From Viscum album (Eukaryota > Streptophyta > Magnoliopsida > Santalales > Viscaceae), in the NCBI GenBank assembly GCA_963277665.1, contig OY728122.1, positions 1,541,524,868 to 1,541,588,867 of the forward strand: a stretch of DNA of 64,000 nt, in the 5' to 3' direction. Positions 27,590 to 40,560 of this stretch are shown here, piece after piece (the first letter of the stretch is position 1; each line of letters opens with the position of its first letter). Below the pieces are notes generated by a model. The model worked only from the letters and a program-made list of their open reading frames with translations. It was not told the DNA's origin and ran no database searches. The position numbers and the translations under genes are program-made.

Positions 27590-30300
27590 TATTTATAGGC
27601 CACAATTATTTTCTCCCCCTTTTAATATTATAAAAAATATAAAAACACATAATAATTGATGAAAAAATGAATATATTGATTGAAGTTTTTTTGTAACGTC
27701 CCCATAAAAAACAATGAGCAAAAGTTTTGGGCTTCCTAATGGAAGTATCCATAGGTTCTTTCCCATTTGATTATGTGTTGGGAGCAGATGATGAAGGCTT
27801 AGGGAAAGGAATTGTTCTGGTATGAGAAGATGATATAGTGGAAGAAGGTAGTTGTCTATAAAAAAATGGTAGAAAATGTCTTTGTGCCTCATTAGTAATC
27901 ATGGGAAAAGGTTTAAGTCTAGGTGGTAAAGGTGAATAAGGATTGGTTATAAATAAAGAACGGTATTGTGGATGAGGAAAAGGGTACACAGGCCAAACAA
28001 TGAGACTAGAAGATGTTTATGGAATGAGAAATTCATTTGGATATAAAAATATAGTGGTAAAAACTTGCAGATAAGGCTTCATTATATTGATAAAATCCAT
28101 AATAATCTATCCTCACTTTTATATAGACTTATTGAAATCATAATTATTTTCCATAAAGAATTGAAGAGTAGGAGTGAGTTCCTTGAGTTACTTAACATGC
28201 TCCCTGAATTCTTGTGGGATTGGTAGCATCCTTAGATTTACATCCAAATACATTAAATGACCATTCAATTTATTTTTTGTATAATTATTTTAATTTATAA
28301 ATATACTTTAATTCGGATCTCTTCTTTTGTAGTAGTGGCCTATTTGGAATAATTTCTAGGCATGGAATGTATATGATCACTATTTGCATAATTTTTCTCA
28401 ATATCTACTGATCTAAACCACCCATTATAGTTTGTAACTATTCTCAAACAACTGATCTGATCAAATTAGCATTCAAGGATTCAGGAGGAGTAGCATTATT
28501 AGTTGATGCACCTTTTAACTCATCTCGAATAACTGATCTCAACCATTCATCATCAAACAATGGAGGAGGATATAATGCATTTTGAGAATACTCAGAAGAG
28601 GTTTTTATAACACTTTTTATAAAACCACTCATTGATTCTCTCTAATTAGATATCATACCTTTAACCAAATGTATGAGAGCTTCTAGTTCACCACTTATTC
28701 ACTTTTACTCCATCCTTACTTCTTGAATTTCAGGAATCATCTCATGTTGAATTTTTCTAAGGAATTTCTTTAGAAGGAGTGAAATATATCTTTCACTAAG
28801 ATCTATTTCAGGTGTAGGTTGTGATATCAAAATATCTCCAAATACATATAAAAGTTTTTCACCAAAATATTTTATGTCATCATAACTTACATAGTTTGAA
28901 GGTACATTATCATTGGAAGGGGAAGATACTTTAACTAATACTATATCGAGTTAAAGATCTTTGGATAAGTCTATTTTAAGAGGATTATTTCATGTTGGAT
29001 AACCCAAACCAAAAACAAAATAGCTAGGGTATATGTGCCATTCATCCAAATAAGCTATATCAAAAGGGTTGGGTACTTAAATTATTACCATACTAGATAT
29101 TTTATACTGCTTTCTACAGTGTTCTTCATATTTGGAGGTTCCTCAGTTTCAAAAATATCTTTATTTTACTATTCAACCAATTCAAATTTATCATTGGTAG
29201 GTAGAACAATATCCATTCCATCTATTCCATCATGATCAGGATAATTTGATCTATCACCATCACTTTTCTCATCTTCCTCATATTTTTTATTTTTATTAGA
29301 TTCATCTTCCTCTTCCTCTTCATCAATTTTCCTTTCTAATTCATTGTCATCATCTTTATCTTCAACAACATAATCAAATTATTCTCTATTTTCATCACTA
29401 TCATTTTCATTTTCATCATCATATTTTTTTAATAAGTATCTAGAGTTTCAGATCAACTTTCATAATAAATTATCCCTTCCTCAGTCTCATCATCATCATC
29501 ATCATCATCATCCTTGAGAATATTTTCTCTAAAGGAGAGATCTTGGGATGGATCTTCATGATTTTAGGAATATCAGGATCAAATCCTTCTTCATTAGAAT
29601 GATTTTACTCTTCAGTTATAGAAGAAGAAATATCAATTTCTTCATCAGAGTATTCCATTACTTCATATGGTTCCAAAAAGGGATCAACAATGTCCTTTGG
29701 TTTTATGGTATGATAAACATAGTCGAAATTCTCATAAATATTTTCATTATATTCTATGCATTATTTCTTCCACGAATTCTAAATTATCTTCATGCTCTTT
29801 CATATAACCTTGGTAAGGAAAAAACTACCACAATGTATGATAGACTCTTCATTTTCTCCCCCTAAGCCATTGGCATTCTACATAGAAAAAATGAACATTG
29901 AGTAAAACAGAGTTGTGGATCTTTAAGTGAGTTTAATCACATCACACGTATAAAGAATAAGGTATTTGTACTTATTTATTTTGTATCATTTATTCATAAG
30001 ATACAACAAATATGCATACTGATACTACAAATTGGAAAAATCACCTTTTATCAAATAAACAATATGTTGGATGAATTTGAACAATATCCTAGTTTCACTA
30101 AATAACTCAAAAGAAATGGGTCTTCTAGGATTTTCAATTCCAGTAATATCTATTAGAGCCTCTTCAAAATAGAAGATGTCACTGGTAGGGTTGACACTAC
30201 CAGGATGATCATAAAAATACCATGATGAGGTAATCCTAAACATTCTACCAGTAGACTTGAGGAGAAGAAACATATGTGTCCATTTATTCGGGATCATATC
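27590..30300 (-). pseudogene. Extra 3' region between pol and 3' LTR (possible third ORF), unrecognised
   Basis: Sireviruses often carry an additional, sometimes 'envelope-like', frame here. I cannot recognise such a protein. What is visible on the minus strand is a 90-codon frame at 30025-30297 (hydrophobic stretch HMFLLLKSTGRMFRI), and a Glu/Asp-rich interval (29200-29760) built on GAA/GAT codons with an eight-unit GAT run at 29488-29511. A 62-codon frame lies at 28444-28632 and a 99-codon frame at 27593-27892. Stops and frame changes separate them. The acidic composition on one strand over more than 500 bp suggests former coding sequence. Identity and origin remain open. Confidence 0.35.
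29488..29511 (+). repeat. (CAT)8 microsatellite
   Basis: A perfect trinucleotide run. On the minus strand it encodes poly-Asp in the acidic region. Confidence 0.9.
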
Positions 30301-30776
30301 ATGAAATCTCTTCCTTCGGTCAAATAAAAGTCAACATATTGATAGATCTAAGATAATATCTTCGGATACAAGGTTCTGTTATTATTTAAAAACCATTCTT
30401 TCAAAACTTACTCTAGAAAAACTCTTAACACAAGGGACTTACTTGAGAGAATCCGTTATTAAGAGATCTCCTTTTCTGGTACAACAACATGGTTCACGAG
30501 TTCAGTATTCAAAGGCTTCTCAATCTTTCATCTCAAAACACTTTTCTTCTTATTTTATGGAAAAATTTTGTCTAGAGTCGATCCAGATGGACACTTCATT
30601 TTAACCATTTCGAACATATGGGGAGAGTTTTAAGGTAATGGACGGAAAGAAAAATGGTTGGGAAGGAGGGTTGATAGAGTTTTTAAAGGTAGATATGCCC
30701 TATGAAATTAGATGGGTTTTGATTTAGTCATTTATGGATTCAAAAATCCAAAATTAGAAATATATTGAATAAATAA

Positions 30777-30800
30777 AATAATAATAATAATAATAATCGG
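30777..30800 (+). repeat. (AAT)n microsatellite
   Basis: A run of AAT triplets just upstream (plus-strand sense) of the 'gagacatcaat' minisatellite. Confidence 0.8.
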
Positions 30801-30868
30801 AAGCATAGTCAGATAAAAAAATAAATGAAAGGCAATGGTCATTCAAATTGACGGTGACACACACAAAA

Positions 30869-31023
30869 GTGAGACATCAATAGTGAGACATCAATGGTGA
30901 TACATCAATAGTGAGACATCAATAGTGATACATCATCAATGAGACATCAACATTGAAGCATTAATGGTGGGACATCATTGGAGAGACATCAACAAAGTGT
31001 CATTAATGGTGAGATATCAATAG
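30869..31023 (+). repeat. Short-unit minisatellite 'gtgagacatcaatg'
   Basis: About ten imperfect units of 14-16 bp (GTGAGACATCAATA/GTGATACATCAATG). The motif resembles the 'ggtgactca' series in the copia LTRs, so it may be LTR-derived. Inside the copia element, between RNase H and the extra 3' region. Confidence 0.75.
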
Positions 31024-31189
31024 AGTTTTCTTAACTAAAATTAGTCAATCCTAAATCTTGTTTTACGTAACTCATTCTATTAGAATTAAAAATAATAGAA
31101 AAAATATTAACAAGATGATGTTCTGTTCCAATCTATTCAAGATTTATATCACATTTTCAGGTTTCATAGGGTTCTCAATGGTTGTTCTC

Positions 31190-31560
31190 TCAGTTGCGTG
31201 ATTGGTAGAGGTCGACATGATGTTTTTATGATGGTGGTGTAACATCATGGTTTGTAGTGAGTGATAGGAAACATCTAGTCGGTAGTGTGTTTTTAGTATA
31301 CTATAGATTTAGGTGGTCTGGTTGGATTGGAATGCTCATCAGGACTCCGAAGGTCATGCGACGGTAGCCCACAGAGAGCGGAGCATCGTCGAGATGGATG
31401 GGGTCACATGATGGTAGGGGTCATAGATGCTGGGGGTGGGGTTTGTGAATCATTTTCGGCTCTCAGTGCAGTGGTGATCAGGGTGTGTACGTCAGACAAT
31501 GGTGTCTATGGGGTCTCCCAGTGGTCATGGTGGCAGAGTGGTTCTGAGCATTGATTGTGG
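31190..31560. other. GC-rich patch inside the copia element
   Basis: Near 50% GC in a window that is otherwise close to 30%, with G-rich plus-strand stretches ('tgctgggggtggggtttg'). A 75-codon plus-strand frame at 31327-31554 has no recognisable domain and opposes the element's coding strand. It may be captured sequence or a former LTR-like segment. Confidence 0.3.
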
Positions 31561-31615
31561 ATAAAATTGTTTATGTTGACGTTGTCTTTGTAATGAGATT
31601 TTTCCCTCTAGGATT

Positions 31616-34600
31616 TCATCCCAATGTAATGGGATCTTTGCATTGATCTGTAATTATTTTTATGGGTTTTGAGATTCTATTAAGCCTTGTTCTTAGGTCT
31701 AAATTGAACTTTGGGACATCTCTTGTGATGGGTTCCACCTTAACCCTCAAAAGTTGTTTTTTTTTTATTTTTTCAATAAATGTGTTTCCCCCAATTTTAA
31801 TAGTAATAGAACTTTTATTGTCACAATTTGTAGGGATGTGTTGGAATTGATATCCATAATCTAGTAATGTATATTTCACCCCCCAAATTTGAGCACAAAA
31901 AAAATGAGTGTTTATATATTCAACTTTAGAAGTAGATAATGCAATAAAATTTTTCTTTTAACTGCACCATGATACTAGTGACTTACCCAAAAAGCTACAT
32001 GTTCTAGATGTTCTCTTTCTATATAACATGCATCCACAAAAATCATTATCAAAATAACTAACCAAATAAAATGGTTGTCCTCTAGGATAGAAAAGTAATA
32101 AATTGGTATTATATTTGAGGTATAAAAATTTTTTTTAATAGTAAGTAAGTGTGACTCTTTTGGGATTTCTGGAAAATGAGCACACATACACACGCTATAC
32201 ATAATGTCAGGTTGGATAGAAGTTAAGTATAGATGACTTCCAATCATAACTACATAATTTTTTTGATCAACTAGTTTCCCACACTCACTAAGATTCAGCT
32301 TACGTGAGGTGCTCATGGTAGTACAACTAATTTTAGTATTATCTAGAGAAAAATGTTTTAGTAGATCTTCTATATATTTACATTGATTCAAAATAATTCA
32401 TTCATTGTTTTGAATGATTTGAAATCCAATAAAGAATTTATGTTCACCCATTAAACACATTTCAAATTAACTTTCTATCAGTTTTAAAATATCAAAACAT
32501 AGGATTTTTTTAGAAGATCAAAAAATAATATAATCTACACATATTTTTACAACTAAAACAAATTTTGAAGCTATTTTGATAAAAAGGGAAAGGTTAGCTA
32601 TACCTTTTATAAAACCTTTTGAAATAAGAAAAGATAGGATCTTGTCATACCATGCTCTAAGAGCCAGTTTTAAACAATATAAATCTTTTTAATTTTAAAA
32701 ACATTTTTTTGAAAAGGAGGATTTTGAAAACCAGTGGTTATTCAACAAAAATATCCTCAAATATATGACCATTTAAGAATGCACTTTTTACATCCATTTG
32801 ATAATGTTTGAAATTTAGGTGAGCTATAAAAGCTACTAGGATTCTAATGGATTCATGGAAGGATATATGTGAAAAGTTATATTCATATTCTATACCTTCT
32901 TCTAGACTATAACCTTGTGAAACTAATATATCCTTATTTCTTTACTATAGTCCCTGATTCATCAATCTTATTTTTAAACCCCTATTTAGTGCATATAGTT
33001 AAGGTATCCTTGGTTCTATCAAAATGTTTCCATACTTTATTTCATTCAAACTGATTTATCTCTTCTAGCATACACATTACCTAGAAATCATCATTGATTG
33101 CCTCATTGATATTATTAAGTTCAAACCATGACAAAAATGATTTATTTTCAACATGATTCCTCAAATAAGCTCTAGTTTGTGTACCTTTGTCTAGATCTCC
33201 AACTAAAACATCTAAAGGGTGATTTGTTAGTGTTCTAATCCCTTAAGAAAAAGATGGATTGGTTCCCTATGGGCTTTCTATATAATTGTGTTCTATAGGT
33301 TCAGAGTCCGGAATTTCCCTAGAACTGGATGATTTTTCTATATTTTTTATAGCAGAATCAGATGGTTTGGAATTTAAGTCTATATTTGATAGATCAACCT
33401 CAATATTTTCTAGACAGACTTTTGGCTCATGTGGATCCATCTCACCAAAATTTACATGCACAGATTCTTCCACACATTTGGTTCTCTTGTTAAATACACT
33501 ATATAATTTTATTGAAATTGAATATCCCAGGAAAAATCCTTTATCACTTTTGGAGGAAAAGTTTTCAATATTATCCTCAGTATTAGGAATTAAGAATTTA
33601 TAGTAAAAAAAACTCTAAGGTAGTTAACATTAGGATTCCTATTATTCCATAGTTCATAATGATTTCTCTTCAAGTTATTCATAATTAAGATTTTGTTTAT
33701 TACATAATAATATATATTTACTTCCTCTACCGAGAAATAGTTTCATAAGTAATATTCATTGAGATTTGTCCAAATTTTTTTAAGGGTTCTATTTATTCCC
33801 TATAAAACTCCATACGATTGAGGTGTTATAAGAGAATATAAGTTGTGACTGTAATAATTTGGTGATCAAAATAATTGTAAATCTTGATTTAGAAACTCAT
33901 TCCCATGGCCTCTTCTTATAGTCTTAATTTTATGTCCACTTAGATTTTCTACTAATCTAGCATATTTCATAAAATATAACCTATCTTCACTTTTGTGAGC
34001 TAAAAAGAAAATCCAAGTATACATAGAAAATTAATCTACAACTATATAAATGTAGTGGTTTCTATTTAAACAAGAAACTCTTGATGGTCAAAATCATTCC
34101 ATGTGAACCAACTCAAAAGGTTGAGAAGTGGGACTTCTTTCTTTTGTTTGAAAGATATATTATGTTGTTTTACTTTTGGATAAGGATTATTGTCTTTAAT
34201 GTTTGGAAACTAATATTTGTGTAGATCCTTTACTAATCCTTTTCTAGTAAGATTTTTAAGTGAGATAATTTCACAACGTCCTAGTCTCCTATTCCAAATC
34301 CAATATTCTCAATGAAAGGCACTCAAGTAAGAAACATTTTGTGAAAGTAAATAATCTAGATTAATAGCATAAAAATTTTCATTTCTAAAGGTTGTAAAAA
34401 CTAAATGTTTTTATAATCAAAATCATTACAAGAATTATTTTAAAATTTTACATGAAATAAATTATCACATAATTATGATGTACTAACAAAATTATACTTT
34501 AAACCATCAACAAAAATTTCTTAAGAAATTAAAATATAATTAGTGTTATCAATTTAACAAAAACCAATTATCTTTCATTTAACATTGTTACAAAAAGTTT

Positions 34601-34900
34601 CATGTCCACCATCAAATTTTTTTATATTCTTGAAGTTTGAGTAGTCACTCATCATATGCCTTGAAAACACACTATCCAAGAACCATAAGTTTTTACATGA
34701 AATTTTCAAACAACTTTCCTATAAAAATATATTATAGATGAAATCATTTTAGAGACTATATTTTCTTGGGTCTAGGAATATCAATAATCAAATATTTAGG
34801 AACCCACACATGCTTAATGGGGTTTTTGTTAGTTTTTTTAAAATTTACTGATGAATAAAATATATTATGTTCTTTAGTAAAATATATTATATAATTATTT
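31616..34900 (-). pseudogene. Copia pol remnant: protease, integrase, reverse transcriptase, RNase H
   Basis: In minus-strand order: the protease-type motif WFLDSVFSRHMMSD (34640-34685, where DSG is usual); the GAG-pre-integrase block WIWNRRLGRCEII (about 34200-34320), whose usual His residues are Asn and Arg; and the integrase core with IRRGHGNEF, in which the usual Asp of the RSDHG motif is Gly. Then comes a linker with EESVHVNFGEMDPHEP (33267-33473). The RT shows HYQMDVKSAFLNG (32743-32808), CVDYIIF in place of YVDD, and the DLLKHF...PDIMYSV tail (31975-32391). An RNase H piece with LLDYG and CDNKSSI follows (31616-31879). Many stops and frameshifts separate the pieces. Every catalytic centre I can check is altered, so it is inactive. 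Confidence 0.85.
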
Positions 34901-34992
34901 TTAGAACTATGATTAGAAAATTTTAAAAATTAGAATTGGTAGAATATATTCCAAATTTTGAGAATAAATTTGTTTTTCATTATTCCACTCTA

Positions 34993-36179
34993 TCCTATTC
35001 ACTTGTTGATCACCTACCAGCAAAAATTTTATAAGAAATAAAATATGATCCACACCCTATGTAGAGGTATAGACAAAATCATATGGTTTTGTCTATAGTT
35101 TTTGGGGGAGTTCAAAAAGTTACATACCACACAGGGATCACTTCCACTATTATCCATGGGAAAATATGGAGTAAAAATATTATTTGTGAAGATATATGTG
35201 TATCTTATAGTCATGAAAATGATTCCATATGTTCAAAAACAATGATAACCACACACTTCTTGTAATGTAAATAAATTTCTAAAGTAGATTAGATAGTGAA
35301 GTATAAGGGATGGTATTGATTTTTGTGGTATGTGTTTCAGCTTCATGACTCCTTGAAGGTAGATTGAAATGATGCTTGATTAATTTTTCCAAAATTTATA
35401 GTAAAATAGAGTATTGTAGAAGTTTCTGTCTTGTGGTGAATGAGTGATCCAGGTATACAAAAATTATTCTTATTTTTGTGTTCTTAGAATGCCTAACGTA
35501 GAAGCTTGAATCAATGAAAAACACCTCTTTCTAGTTCAACAATCTTATTGAGTCATTTATTTTCTTGCATCTCACCATAAACATCTCTTTTTTTGAATTA
35601 TTGTTTGATTTATACAATATAGTCGACATAAAACATATTACCGATCATGTTCTTGTACCTCATACATCATAATATAGTCTGACATTGATTTTATAGTTTT
35701 CCACAAAAGGTTATTAATTTAATCAGTAGCATTAAATTTCACAAATATGAAAGTTAGAAATATTTAATTGATAATGAAAAATGAAAGGTATCAGTAAGTA
35801 TTTTGACCAGTGACTTTATGGAGGTATCTTTGGCAGTGGGTTGATTTATTGGTGACTTATTTTTTGTGGTGTCAGGATGGATTTGTCTTTGCAATGGTGA
35901 GTCAGAATTATTGGTATGTTATGAGCAGTGATACGAGAATGGTGACTCATAATTGGTGAATTCTATCAATGTGTCTTGTAACAGTGATTCCTTGGATCAC
36001 TAAATCAAGATAAAGGTGAATTATGAATTGTGAGGCTAGAATGGTGATTCAGTAATGGTGACTCATACGTAAACTATTATTCTAATAACTCTTATAATTC
36101 CATACACAAACATAACACAGTAAACTCATTAGAAACATAATTAATCATTATTTGTGATTATTAAAACTTGGAGAGGTCA
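34993..36179 (-). repeat. 5' LTR of the copia element, truncated
   Basis: About 1187 bp aligns with 26255-27430. The outer end is GGTCA at 36175-36179. The inner about 387 bp (equivalent of 25868-26254) is absent, and protease-region sequence follows almost directly. One deletion therefore removed the LTR 3' end, primer binding site, leader and gag. Confidence 0.7.
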
Positions 36180-36747
36180 AGATAAAATTAAATAGTTGGA
36201 TTAATATAATAAATATAGTTTCAATTAATTTTTTATCAAATGTATTAAATTCATTAATTCATGTAAAACATGTCTAATTTCATAAATATAGTTTTTCTAC
36301 AAAAGATTTCCTATTTTTTCAAAAGGGTTTTATTTTTAATTTCTACTTATTTGGTCACCAAATATTTCTTCTTATATACATGTGTAAACCATATTTTCAT
36401 AATTTAATTAAACTTATTCATAACATCCATTCCAAGGGCTAGGTGAAAACTATAATAATATTTTAATAATAATAATAATACATTTAGTTTAGAAAAAGTA
36501 GGACTTGTGTGTCATGTATGTTATTTAATTAACTCATCATTATGTGTAACATAAGACAAACATAGTGTTTCATGTACTAAAATCTAATATCAGTGTCACA
36601 TGTAACATAAGATCGACTTGCTGTTTTATACATTGTAATAATAACTTGGTTATTTCATATAACACATGTTATATTATATATTCCAAGATATTAAAATATC
36701 AAAAACATTAAATTAAATTAAAAAATCATAAAGCGTACGTTGTTACA
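36180..36747 (+). repeat. Long AT-rich repeat, direct copy 3, right part
   Basis: It continues the repeat interrupted at 25867. 'catgtctaatttcataaatatagttttt' here matches 'catgtttaagtgcataaatatagttttc' near 19171, and the 'gtgtttcatgtactaaaat' series (36560-36680) matches 19460-19600. It ends in GTTGTTACA (36739-36747). Confidence 0.65.
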
Positions 36748-39700
36748 TGGGTTGTGGAGATTTGTTTTTTGAAAATAACCCTTAGTAACATATTGTTATA
36801 TTTATATAACAGAGTTTTTGTGAATAATTATTCATTTTTCATATGTAAGTTTCTATTTATTAATTGAGGGTATTATATTTTATTATTATTTATTATAGGT
36901 TTATTGCCTTTTGTAATTGGAAAGGAAATTATTGTTTATCTTTTAAATTTCAATATTACTTATTATTTTTTTAAATGAGAAGGTATTTACTTTCCTGGAT
37001 ATTAATAAAGTATTTATATGTATGTTTTAAAATACTTAATTTACATTACATGTTTTTATTACTCAAAAATTAGATTATATTGTATTATCTAAGTAAATCC
37101 TATCAAGTTTATACTCACCCCTTACATATGCACATCAGTAGACATATTGATGTTGTTGAATGCATTACAGGAAAAATGAATAATATGTTTTTCATTAGTG
37201 GCATTTCTTATATCCATGATGGTGATATTGTGTGTGTAGGTGGGGGTGTTTAGTGGTATGGGAGTTGGGACACATTTCTATAGTTGTTCTTGTATGTTTT
37301 TTTTCATTATAGTTGGTTTGTAAAACATAAATCTTTATACTGCAAGGCTGGGTTCACTTTTTTATAAAATATTTTATATCTAAAATAATTTGTTTTGGTT
37401 TGGTTTATATTCTCTGAGTTAAAATTATTCCTTAAATTTTTATTTTATCCCTCGACACTAGTTTCTATCTTCTAGCATTTGAGGACCACAGTTGAGGTAT
37501 TATGGAAACCCAGTTTGAATATTTTGATTTAGGTACTTGGTTTTGGTCATTACATAAGGTTCTTACTACTTAGATCTAAGTATATCATTTTCCTTGTTAT
37601 GTCCTGATCAATATTTTTGTGAGTCTATGGTGACACGATCATATTCTTCATTGATTTTATGCGACCTCTTTAAGAAAAAAATAAAAATTTTAAAATAACT
37701 TTTTCTGAAAGATTTAAAATTATTCAATGTTGTGATCGATCTCTTTTTCAATTACTAGATTAGTACTTAACATCATTTTTAGTAGGTAAAACCTCTTTTA
37801 TCATATAATTTTAGTGTTTTGTTTATATGTTGCATGAAGTAGAGTTATATATAACTAGAAAGTTGGTTTCCTTCCAAAAATCTATTTCCAAACCACTTTA
37901 TTTCAAGTTACAAAATACAAAATTTAATTTTATTATTGTGTGTGTTTTTTATATTTATATCATGTTGCTTCTCAAGTTTCCATGTCCCAATATCATTATT
38001 AATTCTAAATTTTTATGACACTATATGCCATATTTTTTATTTATAGAATCTGTATTATTTTATATTTCTTATGCATATTTCCTTAGATTATTGATGAGGA
38101 AGATTACTTCTTATATATATATAAGTGTTTTTGTGTGGTTATTTAAATTATATAGAGTATTTATAATTTCTTTTAGCTTAGATTTTGAGCATGGATTGAT
38201 TCTAGCATGGTTGGTGTCCATGGTGGTCTGGTTAGCACATGGGAACCCACACCATAGATAAAAATTTATTGTATTTCAACACTTGTATGATTAATTGAGT
38301 TTTATTGTGATTTATTTATCTACCTACATTTTATTCCACTATATAGACTTTGTTTTATGAAATATTGGTAGTGGTTAGGCGGTGATCTCCCACAAGGTAT
38401 ATTGTATACTTAACCCATGTTGAAGTTTTTCTCTATGATCCTTATATGGTAAAGACATCGATGTATAAGGGTTTCAAGTTTAATAGAAAATATTCACTGT
38501 GGTTTTTAGACTTGGTGATAGTTTTATCATGAGATATGGAATTGGGTTGTTATTGGATCTCTTTTTGGATATTTTACACATGATTTTACTCTTCTCAGGA
38601 TACATGTTTGTTTTTTGGCATTCCAATTGATGTATATTTTGTATGAAAACTTATGGAATACATTTTATTCACTAGAAAATGTATAATTTATTTTTATTTC
38701 AAATATATTTTAATATAGCGCATCTTGTTATGTTTTAAATTAAAAACTATGGAAAAATCACTTCCCGCATTATTAAATTTATTCATCAATGCTTACACTA
38801 ACCACTGGTGAGTAATCATTTCTGAGGTCTCATTTAAATTTATATCCAACCATGTCATCAAGATTGGTTTCTTACACTTTTAATATTATTAAATCATATT
38901 TTAATTGAAAACAATAGAAAATGTATAAGAATCAAAACAGTTTATTCAATATCTTATATTATATATCCTTAGATGTACATCAACATAATCGGTTTGAAAA
39001 CCTTATCATAAAGCCTCACACATGCACCGTGTAGGTATATTTAAGAGCATAAAATTTCCTTTTTCATGTGATTTAGTTTATAAAGTCATCATATATAGTA
39101 ACCTAACCCAAATTCATCATAATAAAATATGAAAGAACATTGAAATTATTTTTTTGGCATATAAAATTTAATTTATATTTTTTTCTATCCTTATAAAAAA
39201 ATATTTATTTATTTTAAGGAAAAATAATATTACTTTTATAAGTCATCATTATTTTAAATAAGGTTAAGAGTAAGGGTTTATAAATAAAGCCATCATTTTG
39301 CATAACAAAATTTTAAATAATTGAATAATAATATCAGAGTTCACTATATTTAATAATAATATATTTAATAAATAAATTCATTCTAGTAAAAAAATATTTT
39401 ATATTTATAAGAATTAAATAGTAATATATATAAGGTTACTGTATTATAATACGATAATGTAAATGATTTTATAATGTGAAACTATAAAACCATAATGTTC
39501 CTTCAATTTATATTAATCATCCAATTAATACATATAAAAAACTAGTAAAACAATTTCACATTAAAATATTCGTTTTAAAAACATTTGTGGAACAACATTC
39601 CCAATTATTCAATAATTTAATATTTGAATATAAATAAAAAAATTAATGGTATATGTAATTAATATCATTTACAGAAATTTTAAACAACCTCATTATCTTG

Positions 39701-40560
39701 GTAATTATCTTCTATAAAATAAAAAATATAGAGATTGCATTGAAATTAGGATATTTCTGGTAAAATAACAACTTTAGAGAGAAATAGAGTGAGAGAGGGA
39801 TGATTGATACTCATGTGAGATATATATAGATAATTGAGTGGGCTTAGGGGGGATAAAAACTTGATTGAGAGAGGGACTGATGAATGATGATATATCTCAA
39901 CTCAATAAAGGACATGAGCATTGGAAATCTATGATTTTGTGACCATGAGTGATGGTGGGAGAGTGATTTCAATGATTAGTTAGGTAAGAGTGGTATATCA
40001 ATGGATTTTTTTTCAATAAATTCACATGAGAGAATTCACTTTTTAGTGAGAAATATAATGACATTACATTATGTGAGATACTGAGAGTGCTATATTAGTT
40101 TAGTAATTTATAAAGGAATATTGACATATAGTGGGTGATTTTATTATATATTTCACATGTTTTTTCTAGACAATGATGAAAATATTTACTAAAGTAACAA
40201 CTATGTGTGGTTGTTTAAACAACTTCATGGTTTATGTTGAGAAATACCAAGTCACGGTGAACGTCACCACAATAAAGTGATTTGAATTGTTGTATATGTG
40301 TTATGTGATAATGCATGATACAAAATACCCCCTTAATATTAATCAATCATAATTGGTTTATTCATAATTTGATGATTATATTAATATTTTAAACATCAAG
40401 AATGATTGTTTAAAAGTAATATATTCATTATGATATTTGATTCATTCATATTAAATAGTTTTAAGATTTGATTTATTTAAAAAAATTCATTAATATGGTC
40501 AAGCATTTCAATTCAAAGGAGGGTCTTTTGATGAATATATAAATTGGTTTAATCCTTGAA
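36748..40560. other. AT-rich stretch, no gene seen
   Basis: Only short unsupported frames, such as those at 37827-38018 and 38025-38261 (hydrophobic residues from T-rich sequence). No domain, RNA or element terminus recognised. Confidence 0.4.

Larger units (their letters stand above)
25868..36179 (-). mobile_element. Ty1/copia retrotransposon, Sirevirus-like, gag-deleted and decayed
   Basis: About 10.3 kb is inserted in copy 3 of the long repeat. On the minus strand the order is: truncated 5' LTR (34993-36179), protease motif, integrase, reverse transcriptase, RNase H (pol, 31616-34900), an extra 3' region (27590-31560), polypurine tract (27431-27447) and 3' LTR (25868-27430). LTR ends are TGA...TCA. 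Flanking pentamers are taata (25863-25867) and agata (36180-36184), an imperfect target duplication. The paralogous empty site is near 19080. The pol arrangement and the acidic linker starting EESVHV between integrase and RT resemble Sireviruses. The 3' end of the 5' LTR, the primer binding site and gag are missing. Confidence 0.75.

Noticed and set aside
37827..38261. Two neighbouring hydrophobic frames as a membrane protein gene
   Set aside because: Hydrophobicity follows from T-rich sequence, with no recognised domain, splice pattern or relatives in the window.
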